A stretch of DNA of 64,000 nucleotides, from contig JADJNX010000020.1 in assembly GCA_016714125.1 (NCBI GenBank), positions 1-64,000 on the forward strand, written 5' to 3'. Under the pieces are notes generated by a model. The model saw nothing but the letters and a program-made list of their open reading frames with translations, had not been told where the DNA came from and made no database searches. Source of the stretch: Ignavibacteriales bacterium (lineage in GTDB: Bacteria; Bacteroidota; Ignavibacteria; Ignavibacteriales; Ignavibacteriaceae). This document shows positions 35,074 to 43,840 of the stretch, piece after piece; position 1 is the first letter of the stretch; every line of letters starts with the position of its first letter. The position numbers and the translations under genes are program-made.

Positions 35074-38000
35074 ATGAAACAATTAATATTACTTTCGATT
35101 ATTGTACTTTTTTCGGCATCACTAAATGCCCAAACAATTGTGTACAAAACTTTGGGTACCTGGAACTCAACTGGTGTACCCAATTATCTTGAACCTGTTA
35201 ATGATGTAGTACAACAATCATTGCTTGACAGGATCAAAGCGACCATTCCCGAATATGTCAGATTACCACAATCTCATCCTGAGTTTCTTGCTGATACAGT
35301 TCAAACAAATTTGTATGTATTAGCTGAGTCAGATGTTTGGGTAACATTTGTTTTTGAAGGTGCCGGGTATAAAAATGCTCTTGGCTTCTACACTTACAAT
35401 GTGAATACCCCGCCGCAAACTGTGAATGATATTGCCAATACCATGACACTTATCTTCCCCAATTCCTCTGCTGAAAATTCCGGTGGTGGACTTGTTGCCG
35501 GGAATAAAGTTAAAATTGGCAGATTCCAACCCGGAACCGTAATCGGTTGGTTTGTTGTAGCGGATGGTTTCAGAGCACCAAATGTTACGCAGGGTAACTG
35601 GATCAATTATTCAAACAGAATTTTAAATTCGGTTACAAATCCTGATCTGCGTCAACACAATATCTTATTAAATGACCTCAACTCCGGCAGAATCGTATTG
35701 GCATTTGAGGATATTCGACGTGACAAAGGCGGCGACCAGGACTTTAACGATGTGGTTTTTTATGCCACTTCAAACCCTGTTAACGGGGTATCCTATGTAA
35801 ATATTCCTTTCATCAGCAATCCCGGTGGAAATACGGTTGCCAATCTTAAGATTGAAAAATCTGTTGATAATGCCAATCCATCTGACAATGAATTAGTAAA
35901 CTTTACAATTCTTGCAACTAATCTTGGACCCGACCTTGCGACCAACGTAGTTGTTAAAGATGTTTTACCTCAAGGATTAGTTTATCAGGGACACTCAAAC
36001 TCTTCCGGAACATACGATACGGCAACGGGATTATGGAAAATAGCATCACTCGGGTTAAACCAATCTGCAACCCTGACACTTCAAGGCAAGGTTTCCATTA
36101 AATCTGTAAGTCAGGCAGCTTTTGATCTTGGACCCGCGAAGGACTTCAATATTTTTACAATCGGCGATCTAACTCAGCCATCTGCAGATTCAGAAGGTAA
36201 AGTTGCCGTAGGGCGTAATGCATATTTTGCCAATTATTCTCTTGGTGATTTGTTACCGGCCTCAGGCGGGACAGAAGATGTGCTTATCGTTGGTAACAAT
36301 CTTATGTTTATAAGTGGTTTGGTGACGGGTGGAAATGTGGTTTATGGTGGAGTTTCAAACCTGCCGATAAATCAGGTCTCCGTTATTGACGGAACGGTTA
36401 GAAAAGACAGTATCATAGATTTTACCGCAGCGGGTGCTTACCTGAATTCTCTTTCTGCTTCACTGGCTGCTTATGCTACAACAGGAAACATCACTTACAA
36501 CAATTCCGGGATTCAGCTTTACGGAGCAAATCCATTTTTGAATGTATTTAACATTTCAGGAAAAACCCTTTCAAGTTGCACAAATTTCACAATAAATGCT
36601 CCCAATGGGGCAGTGGTTCTTGTTAACTTTGACTCATCATGGGTTAAATGGTCAGGTGATGTGATTGTAAACGGTACGGCACACAGTAATGTTATTTACA
36701 ATTTCCACGATGCTCTTGATCTTTCAATCAGTTTCATCGATGTAAGAGGATCAATACTTGCTCCTAAAGCACATTTGGAATTCCCTTCGGGAGTGATCAA
36801 CGGACAAGTTATTGTGAAGGAAATGTATGGTTCAGGTCAATTTAATTGTGCACCCGACCAAACAAATTATTTTAACGGAATCCTTCCTGTTACCCGTGAT
36901 ATTCTTAACACAGCAGAAGTTGTTTCTCTTGATCAGGCTGATCTCGACTCAACCAATGACTACTCTGAAGCAATGATCACACTTGCCGGTTATGGTGATC
37001 CGGGTCAGACCGGAAATGTTAACTGGCAGCCAACCCAGCCATCAGGTCTAACAGATATGGTTTGGGTTTCAGTTTATGACAACTCGGGCAATATCCTTGC
37101 AGGGACCTGGGGTGGCAAGATTCTTAAGTCAACTGATAATGGTGTGTCATGGAACAGAATTAACCCTGACATGAATGTCGCCTATCTCTGGGATATTGAG
37201 ATTCATGGTAATGATATTTACGCTGCCACAGAATTTGGAATATTCAAGTCTGTTGATAATGGCGCCACATGGAATATAACCGGTATGACTAACAAAGATG
37301 TCAGATCGATCACAATTAAAAATAACACTCTTTTCGCCGGTACATGGGGTGAAGGTGTTTATATTTCCCAAAATGGCGGAACAAGCTGGACTCAATCCAA
37401 CCAGGGACTTCAAGCAACTGCAGTAACTGCAATGCTCACGACTCTGAACGGTGACTTATATGCAGGAACATTTAATGGTGGCTTGTATAAATCTGTTGAC
37501 AACGGTGCCAGTTGGACAAAAACACCACTTTCATATCAGTGTATATGGTCATTGGGACAAAGTGCCAATGGTAAAATATACGCCGGAACTTATGGCGGTG
37601 GAGTCTATCGTTCATTGGATAACGGTGTCAACTGGTATGCAATCAATAACAACCTTACCGCAACCCATATCTATGGAATAACGGTTGACCCACAAAACAA
37701 CGTTTTTGTTAGTGGATGGGGAGCAGGAGTTTTTAGTTTAACCTCCGGTTCCATGGATGCAATGACAGACGATTGGAACTATATGGGAATGGGTGGCCTT
37801 GATGTTTCTTCAATAATCATCAATCCAAACACAGGCGCAATGCTTGCCTTCACCTCCAGTGGTGGCATGTATGTTAATAATTCCCCAACAACATCCATTG
37901 GTGATGGTGAAAACAATCTTAATCCTGATATTTATTCACTTTCTCAGAATTATCCAAATCCGTTTAATCCTTCAACGGTAATTGAATTCTCCCTGCCGGA

Positions 38001-38190
38001 GGCCGCTGAAGTGTCATTAAAAGTTTATGACATAACCGGAAGAGAAATTGCATTGCTTGCTTCAGGCAATTATGCAAAAGGGAAACATTCCTTTAATTTT
38101 GAGGCTAGAGGACTTTCGAGTGGAATTTATTTCTACAGGATCATCGCCGGAGGTTTTGTTGATACCAAACGGATGGTTCTCCTAAAATAA
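35074..38190 (+). CDS. Large secreted T9SS mosaic protein (DUF4114, DUF11, choice-of-anchor A, BNR repeats)
   Basis: 1038 residues in five blocks. First a signal peptide (MKQLILLSIIVLFSASLNAQ). Next, at about 60-240, a DUF4114 domain with the calcium-like FEDIRRDKGGDQDFNDVVFY. Then a DUF11 adhesin-type repeat (SVDNANPSDNELVNFTILAT and KDVLPQGLVYQG). A choice-of-anchor A domain follows (AFDLGPAKDFNIFTIGDL). About seven BNR/sortilin-like repeats come next (for example KSTDNGVSWNRI, KSVDNGATWNIT, RSLDNGVNWYAI). A type IX sorting domain closes the chain (NYPNPFNPSTVIEF to KRMVLLK). Likely a surface adhesin or structural protein. No enzyme motif was seen. Promoter not defined in the 214-base AT-rich spacer upstream. 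Confidence 0.87.
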   Translation: MKQLILLSIIVLFSASLNAQTIVYKTLGTWNSTGVPNYLEPVNDVVQQSLLDRIKATIPEYVRLPQSHPEFLADTVQTNLYVLAESDVWVTFVFEGAGYKNALGFYTYNVNTPPQTVNDIANTMTLIFPNSSAENSGGGLVAGNKVKIGRFQPGTVIGWFVVADGFRAPNVTQGNWINYSNRILNSVTNPDLRQHNILLNDLNSGRIVLAFEDIRRDKGGDQDFNDVVFYATSNPVNGVSYVNIPFISNPGGNTVANLKIEKSVDNANPSDNELVNFTILATNLGPDLATNVVVKDVLPQGLVYQGHSNSSGTYDTATGLWKIASLGLNQSATLTLQGKVSIKSVSQAAFDLGPAKDFNIFTIGDLTQPSADSEGKVAVGRNAYFANYSLGDLLPASGGTEDVLIVGNNLMFISGLVTGGNVVYGGVSNLPINQVSVIDGTVRKDSIIDFTAAGAYLNSLSASLAAYATTGNITYNNSGIQLYGANPFLNVFNISGKTLSSCTNFTINAPNGAVVLVNFDSSWVKWSGDVIVNGTAHSNVIYNFHDALDLSISFIDVRGSILAPKAHLEFPSGVINGQVIVKEMYGSGQFNCAPDQTNYFNGILPVTRDILNTAEVVSLDQADLDSTNDYSEAMITLAGYGDPGQTGNVNWQPTQPSGLTDMVWVSVYDNSGNILAGTWGGKILKSTDNGVSWNRINPDMNVAYLWDIEIHGNDIYAATEFGIFKSVDNGATWNITGMTNKDVRSITIKNNTLFAGTWGEGVYISQNGGTSWTQSNQGLQATAVTAMLTTLNGDLYAGTFNGGLYKSVDNGASWTKTPLSYQCIWSLGQSANGKIYAGTYGGGVYRSLDNGVNWYAINNNLTATHIYGITVDPQNNVFVSGWGAGVFSLTSGSMDAMTDDWNYMGMGGLDVSSIIINPNTGAMLAFTSSGGMYVNNSPTTSIGDGENNLNPDIYSLSQNYPNPFNPSTVIEFSLPEAAEVSLKVYDITGREIALLASGNYAKGKHSFNFEARGLSSGIYFYRIIAGGFVDTKRMVLLK

Positions 38191-38271
38191 GGAGTAGTAT
38201 CCCGGATTTTACCGGGAACCACAGTTCAAAAAACTGGTTGGTTAACTGATACCCTTTTCTTTTTATCTTAC

Positions 38272-38304
38272 AAAGCTGCCTGCATTTCAGGCAGCTTTTT
38301 TTAT
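38272..38304 (+). terminator. Rho-independent terminator after the T9SS mosaic gene
   Basis: AAAGCTGCCTG and CAGGCAGCTTT form an 11-bp stem with a CATTT loop and a T-rich tail. A second small hairpin, CCCGG/CCGGG, sits at about 38202-38217. Confidence 0.88.
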
Positions 38305-38388
38305 TTATAATTGTAAAAATTTATTTGTTAGTTTGTTCTTTTTTTCCGAAGTTTTATAACATGATTTATTATATTTTGGACAAAAAAG

Positions 38389-38799
38389 ATGAATCTAACA
38401 CACATTGAACACATCGGCATCGCAGTTGAAAATATGGAAAATGCGATTGCCTATTATGAGAATATATTGGGTCTGAAATGCTACAAAATTGAAGAAGTGG
38501 CAGATCAGAAAGTAAAAACCGCCTTCTTTCAAATAGGGCAGACCAAAATAGAACTCCTCGAATCAACCTCACCTGACGGTCCAGTCGCTAAATTTATCGA
38601 AAAAAAAGGACCCGGAATTCATCACATCGCTTTTGCTTCCACAGGATTGCAAGAATGTTTGGATGCTGTTGCTGATAAAGGAGTTGCATTAATTGACAAA
38701 CAACCGAGAAAAGGGGCTGAAGGGCTGAACATAGCTTTTCTTCACCCAAAATCCACTTTAGGTGTTCTCACTGAAATATGTGAACACCCTCAAAATTAA
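38389..38799 (+). CDS. mce: Methylmalonyl-CoA epimerase
   Basis: Interconverts (R)- and (S)-methylmalonyl-CoA. 136-residue VOC-fold protein: HIEHIGIAVENMENAIAYYE with the first metal His, IELLESTSPDGPVAKFIEKK then GPGIHHIAF, and the C-terminal GVLTEICEHPQN carrying the metal Glu. It opens a methylmalonyl-CoA/decarboxylase operon, with 20 bases to the next gene. Start ATG 38389. Confidence 0.93.
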   Translation: MNLTHIEHIGIAVENMENAIAYYENILGLKCYKIEEVADQKVKTAFFQIGQTKIELLESTSPDGPVAKFIEKKGPGIHHIAFASTGLQECLDAVADKGVALIDKQPRKGAEGLNIAFLHPKSTLGVLTEICEHPQN

Positions 38800-38819
38800 A
38801 TTCGGATACTGAGAGTTAT

Positions 38820-40374
38820 ATGGAAAGTAAAATTAAAGAATTGATGGACCTCCGCAAACAAGCCCGCATGGGTGGTGGAGAGAAAAGAATTGAAGCGCAG
38901 CATAAAAAAGGCAAAATGACCGCAAGAGAGAGAATAGACCTTCTCCTTGATCCAGGAAGTTTTGAAGAATTTGACATGTTTGTATCACATCGTTGTATCG
39001 ATTTTGGTCTCGATCAGCAACAATATCTCTCCGATGGTGTTGTTACGGGCTACGGAACAATTGATGGCAGACTTGTCTATATATTTTCACAAGACTTTAC
39101 AGTTTTTGGGGGATCACTCTCAGAAATGTATGCACAAAAAATTTGTAAAGTTATGGATAAGGCTTTAAAAGTTGGTGCACCTCTAATTGGTATTAATGAC
39201 AGTGGTGGCGCAAGGATTCAGGAGGGTGTTAAATCCCTTGGTGGATATGCCGAAATTTTTGAGAGAAATATTCTTGCCTCGGGTGTGATACCTCAGCTAT
39301 CCGCAATATTTGGTCCGTGTGCCGGTGGAGCTGTTTATTCACCAGCATTGACAGATTTTATTTTGATGTCAAGAGACACCAGTTATATGTTTGTAACAGG
39401 TCCAAAAGTTGTAAAAACCGTGACCGGTGAAGATGTAACTGATGAAGAGCTGGGTGGAGCTTATGTCCACGGTTCAAAATCGGGTGTTGCACACTTTATT
39501 GCAGAAGATGAAGAAGAAGGAATCATGTTGTTAAGGAAACTGCTCAGCTTCCTTCCTCAAAACAACCTTGAAGATCCCCCACTGGCTCATTGTGATGACC
39601 CCATCGACAGACTTGAAGATCAACTCAACTCGATCATCCCTGATAATCCTGCAGTTCCTTATGATGTCAGAGATGTCATTCATGCAGTTGTGGATTATAA
39701 CGAGTTTGTTGAAGTACAGAGGCATTATGCTCCAAACATAGTTATCGGTTTTGCACGGTTTAATGGAATGTCAGTTGGTATGGTTGCCAACCAGCCAAAC
39801 TACATAGCCGGTGTTCTTGATATAAATTCTTCAAGAAAAGCTGCAAGATTTGTAAGATTCTGTGATGCATTTAATATCCCTGTAGTAACTTTTGTTGATG
39901 TTCCGGGCTTCTTGCCGGGTACTGCTCAGGAATATGGTGGTATCATTATCCACGGTGCAAAACTTCTTTTTGCTTACGGCGAAGCCACCGTTCCCAAGGT
40001 TACCGTGGTTTTAAGAAAAGCTTATGGTGGTGCATACGATGTTATGGGTTCAAAACACTTGAGAGGTGATATTAATTACGCCTGGCCAACCGCTGAAATC
40101 GCTGTTATGGGTCCTAAAGGAGCCATTGAAATTCTTCATAACAAAGAGATAAATGCCATTACGGACGATAAGGAAAGAGTGGAATTTATCAAACAGAAAG
40201 AAGCAGAGTATAAAAGCAAGTTTGCTTCTCCCTATGTTGCAGCAAAATACGGTTATCTTGATGATGTGATTGAACCGAGAAACACACGTTTCAGAGTGAT
40301 AAGAGCATTGCAGTCACTTGCAACCAAAAAAGGATACACTACCTCCGAAAAAACATGCCAACATACCGCTATAA
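38820..40374 (+). CDS. mmdA: Methylmalonyl-CoA decarboxylase/propionyl-CoA carboxylase carboxyltransferase subunit
   Basis: Carboxyltransferase subunit (about 517 residues) that moves the carboxyl group between methylmalonyl-CoA and biotin. It has the acyl-CoA site GINDSGGARIQEGVKSLGGY, FGPCAGGAVYSPALTDF, TGPKVVKTVTGEDVT and VDVPGFLPGTAQEYGGIIIH, plus a conserved C-terminal RNTRFRVIRALQSL. The frame as written runs past its end to 40508. Removing one G at 40332 restores KKDTLPPKKHANIPL and a stop at 40372-40374, the family's usual tail. The partners downstream (OadG-, biotin- and OadB-type) argue for a sodium-pumping decarboxylase rather than a carboxylase. Confidence 0.9.
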
Positions 40375-40386
40375 CACGGAGAGGAA

Positions 40387-40921
40387 ATGAAAAAGAAAAT
40401 ATTCTTAATATCCTTTCTGGCATTATTTCTTTGCGGTGTGGTTCATCCTCAGGATACTACAGTGAAATCCATGAATGTACTGGATTCTTCCGGGACAACT
40501 GCGGTTGACACATCTGTTAAAAAAGTCCCGGTAGATGACGGCGAACTTATTCACTTTAATATCGCACGGGTTACCGATGTCGATATAAAAGGAAAGGGTA
40601 ACAGCCTCATGTTAACTGTGATCGGAATGGGTGTGGTTTTTGCTGCATTGTGGCTGCTCTATGTAAGTTTTGCTGTTGTTAGCAAAGTGCTCAAGCGACA
40701 GGCGCATCTGAAGCAAAAAAGCCAACCCCTCCAAAGCCGCAGAGCTGGAGAAAGAAGTCTCCATCGAAATTGCGGCTGCAATTGCAATGGCACTTTCTGT
40801 ACATCTTGGAGGTAATCATGACACAGAAAATGCAATATTGACAATACAGAGAGCATCAAGGAACTATTCGCCCTGGAGTTCAAAGATTTACAACTTGAGA
40901 CATCACCCACGAAACTGGTAA
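40387..40921 (+). CDS. oadG: OadG-type gamma subunit of the Na+-pumping decarboxylase (frameshifted)
   Basis: Small membrane subunit. An N-terminal signal-like helix (KKKIFLISFLALFLCGVVHP) precedes an OadG domain with one helix (SLMLTVIGMGVVFAALWLLY). The written frame ends at 40815 in nonsense. A frame change in 40705-40735 (GC/A-rich run) restores KAAELEKEVSIEIAAAIAMA, and the C-terminal YSPWSSKIYNLRHHPRNW ends at TAA 40919-40921. The extended, charged C-terminus resembles subunits that bind the carboxyltransferase. It is the weakest identification in the operon, but gene order supports it. Confidence 0.75.
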
Positions 40922-40936
40922 AACACAGAGACAACG

Positions 40937-41377
40937 ATGAAAAAATTTAGATTTAAAATTAATGGCAACGATTATGAAGTCAATATTAAAAGTGTTGAGA
41001 GTAATCTTGCCGAAGTTGAAGTAAATGGCACTTCTTACGAGGTTGAGCTTGAACAAAAAATGGCACAGCCAATTACGCCCCGCCTGGTAAGAGAAAGAGC
41101 AATTCCATCAACTGATATTGACAAATCGATAACTAAAACGACAAAACCACAACCAAAGAAAGGTGGCGGGATCAAAAGTCCACTGCCAGGTACCATTCTT
41201 CAGGTTTATGTTAAGGTTGGAGATACCGTTAAGATGGGAGATAAACTTCTATTGCTTGAAGCAATGAAGATGGAAAACAAGATAGAAGCAGACAAAGCCG
41301 GAATAGTGAAAGAAGTTAATGTAAAAGAAGGCGACACTGTTATGGAAGGCGATGTACTCATTGTCATTGGAGATTAA
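40937..41377 (+). CDS. Biotin carboxyl carrier subunit of the decarboxylase
   Basis: 146 residues. After an N-terminal beta-rich region and a Pro/Lys linker comes a biotinyl domain, KSPLPGTILQVYVKVGDTVK then LLLLEAMKMENKIEADKAG, with the biotinylated lysine in EAMKMEN. It carries the carboxyl group from the transferase to the membrane beta subunit. Start ATG 40937; 2 bases from the next gene. Confidence 0.92.
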   Translation: MKKFRFKINGNDYEVNIKSVESNLAEVEVNGTSYEVELEQKMAQPITPRLVRERAIPSTDIDKSITKTTKPQPKKGGGIKSPLPGTILQVYVKVGDTVKMGDKLLLLEAMKMENKIEADKAGIVKEVNVKEGDTVMEGDVLIVIGD

Positions 41378-41379
41378 AC

Positions 41380-42519
41380 ATGGATGGTTTGACCCAATTC
41401 TGGAATTACACTTCATTCAGTAATATCACAATAGGACATGTTGTCATGATCCTGGTGGGATTATTGTTTATCTACCTTGCGATCAAAAAAGAGTACGAAC
41501 CTCTTTTATTGATTCCAATAGGTTTCGGAATTCTTGTAGGTAATATCCCATTTGTTGAGAATGTTGGATTGCAGATCGGTATCTATGAAAAAGGGAGCGT
41601 TCTTAACTACCTCTACTTTGGAGTTCTTCAGGGGATTTATCCCCCTTTGATCTTCCTGGGTATTGGAGCGATGACCGATTTTTCGACACTACTTTCAAAT
41701 CCTAAATTGATTCTTATTGGTGCAGCGGCCCAAATAGGTATCTTCCTTACACTTATTTCTGCAATCGCTTTGGGATTTACACCTGAAGAGGCGGCATCAA
41801 TCGGAATTATCGGCGGAGCGGATGGTCCAACTGCTATCTTTCTTGCATCCAAACTGGCACCTCATTTAATTGGGGCGATTGCCATTTCAGCATATTCCTA
41901 TATGGCGCTTGTTCCATTGATTCAGCCCCCCATTATGAGATTGATGACAAACTCAAAAGAGCGGTTGATTAGAATGAAACCACCAAGAATGGTTTCCAAA
42001 ACAGAAAAAATAGTTTTTCCAATTTTGGGACTTCTTCTTACAACATTCATTTCACCGAGTGCTTTGCCTTTGCTTGGAACTCTGTTTTTTGGGAACATTC
42101 TAAAAGAGAGCGGTGTTACCAAAAGACTTGCCGAGACAGCTGCCCGTCCTATGATAGATATCGTAACCATCCTTCTTGGACTTACTGTTGGAGCTTCAAC
42201 TCAGGCCACTACATTTTTAAATGAAAAATCTGTATTGATCTTTGGACTCGGTGCAGTATCATTTATGGTAGCCACCGCTGGTGGTGTCGGGTTTGTAAAG
42301 ATTATGAATCTTTTCCTTAAAGAGGGTGATAAGTTAAATCCTCTTATCGGGAATGCGGGAGTATCTGCCGTTCCTGACAGTGCGAGAGTTTCTCAGATCA
42401 TCGGTCTTGAATATGACAAAACCAATCATCTTTTGATGCATGCCATGGCGCCAAATGTTGCGGGTGTTATCGGAAGTGCTGTTGCGGCAGGTATTCTGCT
42501 CAGCTTTATGACGGGATGA
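41380..42519 (+). CDS. oadB: Sodium-translocating decarboxylase beta subunit
   Basis: 379-residue membrane protein of the OadB/MmdB/GcdB family. It decarboxylates carboxybiotin and drives 2 Na+ outward. Landmarks: LGIGAMTDFSTLLSNPKLIL, then EEAASIGIIGGADGPTAIFL (the conserved GGADGPT region with the Na+-binding Asp), PLIQPPIMRLMT, and the C-terminal NAGVSAVPDSARVSQ then HLLMHAMAPNVAGVIGSAVA. About ten membrane helices. Could equally be called mmdB. It completes the mce-mmdA-oadG-BCCP-oadB operon, which conserves energy in the methylmalonyl-CoA to propionyl-CoA step. Confidence 0.93.
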   Translation: MDGLTQFWNYTSFSNITIGHVVMILVGLLFIYLAIKKEYEPLLLIPIGFGILVGNIPFVENVGLQIGIYEKGSVLNYLYFGVLQGIYPPLIFLGIGAMTDFSTLLSNPKLILIGAAAQIGIFLTLISAIALGFTPEEAASIGIIGGADGPTAIFLASKLAPHLIGAIAISAYSYMALVPLIQPPIMRLMTNSKERLIRMKPPRMVSKTEKIVFPILGLLLTTFISPSALPLLGTLFFGNILKESGVTKRLAETAARPMIDIVTILLGLTVGASTQATTFLNEKSVLIFGLGAVSFMVATAGGVGFVKIMNLFLKEGDKLNPLIGNAGVSAVPDSARVSQIIGLEYDKTNHLLMHAMAPNVAGVIGSAVAAGILLSFMTG

Positions 42520-42562
42520 TATTGTTCAGGTTGTAAACAGATCAACTGTTTAACATAATATT

Positions 42563-42599
42563 AAAAGTGGCAAGAGATTTTTCCCTTGCCACTTTTTTT
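42563..42599. terminator. Terminator after oadB, facing corA
   Basis: AAAAGTGGCAAG and CTTGCCACTTTT form a 12-bp stem around AGATTTTTCC, with a T-rich tail. The A run on the other side lets it also stop transcription of corA from the minus strand. Confidence 0.85.
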
Positions 42600-42631
42600 G
42601 TGATTTTCTGTGATGCCGAAAAAATTTGGTG

Positions 42632-43690
42632 TCAAAACCACTTCTTTTTTTTGAAAAAATAGACAAATCCAAGTGCAATTGAGAGCATTAAAATCAAAGT
42701 TGCCGGGTATCCCCACCATTGCCTGATTTCGGGCATAAAATGAAAATTCATTCCATAAACTCCCGCAATAAAAGTGAGTGGTATAAAAATGGTTGAAATT
42801 ACGGTCAACACTTTCATGATATCATTCAAGCGGTTGCTGGTGAACGACATATAAACATCAATAAGTGAAAGAGTGCTCTCACGCAGATTTTCGAGTATTT
42901 CTATAACCTGATTGATGTGATCGTGAGTATCATTAAAATAGATCAATACCCCATTGCTAATCTGTGATATCTCTTTCTTGTGTATTTTATTCATGATATC
43001 TCTAACAGGCCAGATTGACTGACGGAAATGCCTCAATTCGTTCCTGAGGTGTTGCAGAGGTTTTAGATCACTCACCGGTTTTTCACTAAAAAACATCTCC
43101 TCAATATCTTCAACTTCATCATTAATCTGTTCCAAAACGATGTAATACTCATCTATTACAAGATCAAAGACGGCATAAAAAATGGCATCTGCATGTGAGT
43201 CGGCAAAAATCTTCCCCTGTTCAATTCTTTGTTCAATTACTTTCAGGAAATCCTCTTCAAAATCCTGAAATGTTACTAAACAGTTATCGCTGAGCAAGAG
43301 ACTAATCTGATTTGAAGCACTGCTCTTTTTGCCATCAATAAGCAAACGATCAATTTCGGCAAATAGAAGACCACCGATTTCCTCGATTTTTGGTCGTTGA
43401 TAAACGTTGAGTATATCCTCTATCGTAAGTTCATGAATTTTGAAATAATCAGCGAGGATGGTAAAATATTTTGGTTCTGTAAAACCGATCATACGGATCC
43501 ATCGTGCGCCGGTATGTTTTTTTTTAACAATCGACTTAAGTTCATCAGGAGAAGATATCTCTTGTTTAGAGAACTTTCCCTCTTCAAAATCTATTATGAT
43601 AATTCTGGATTTTATTTGGGTATTGGTGCCAGTATATTGAAGGCTTCCCGGTGGTTTTCCGACTTTGAGAGTATGTTTGCGTTGGTTCAT
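42632..43690 (-). CDS. corA: Magnesium/cobalt transporter CorA
   Basis: Pentameric Mg2+ channel of 352 residues. A long soluble N-terminal domain (RWIRMIGFTEPKYFTILADY, then LTIEDILNVYQRPKIEEIGG) precedes two C-terminal membrane helices with the pore signature YGMNF between them (ISTIFIPLTFIAGVYGMNFH), ending in a basic FFKKKKWF tail. Complete and normal length. Convergent with the decarboxylase operon. Confidence 0.93.
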   Translation of the reverse strand: MNQRKHTLKVGKPPGSLQYTGTNTQIKSRIIIIDFEEGKFSKQEISSPDELKSIVKKKHTGARWIRMIGFTEPKYFTILADYFKIHELTIEDILNVYQRPKIEEIGGLLFAEIDRLLIDGKKSSASNQISLLLSDNCLVTFQDFEEDFLKVIEQRIEQGKIFADSHADAIFYAVFDLVIDEYYIVLEQINDEVEDIEEMFFSEKPVSDLKPLQHLRNELRHFRQSIWPVRDIMNKIHKKEISQISNGVLIYFNDTHDHINQVIEILENLRESTLSLIDVYMSFTSNRLNDIMKVLTVISTIFIPLTFIAGVYGMNFHFMPEIRQWWGYPATLILMLSIALGFVYFFKKKKWF

Positions 43691-43840
43691 GAGATATTAA
43701 ATTTTGTTCGATGCAATATACTCTTTTTTCCCTAATGGTTTTGTGCTCATGGAGATGAAAGATGATAAACAGTTCTTTGTACTTTATATTATTATTTGTA
43801 AGTTTCGAGACAGGAAAAATTTCTTATTCAAGGAAAAAAA

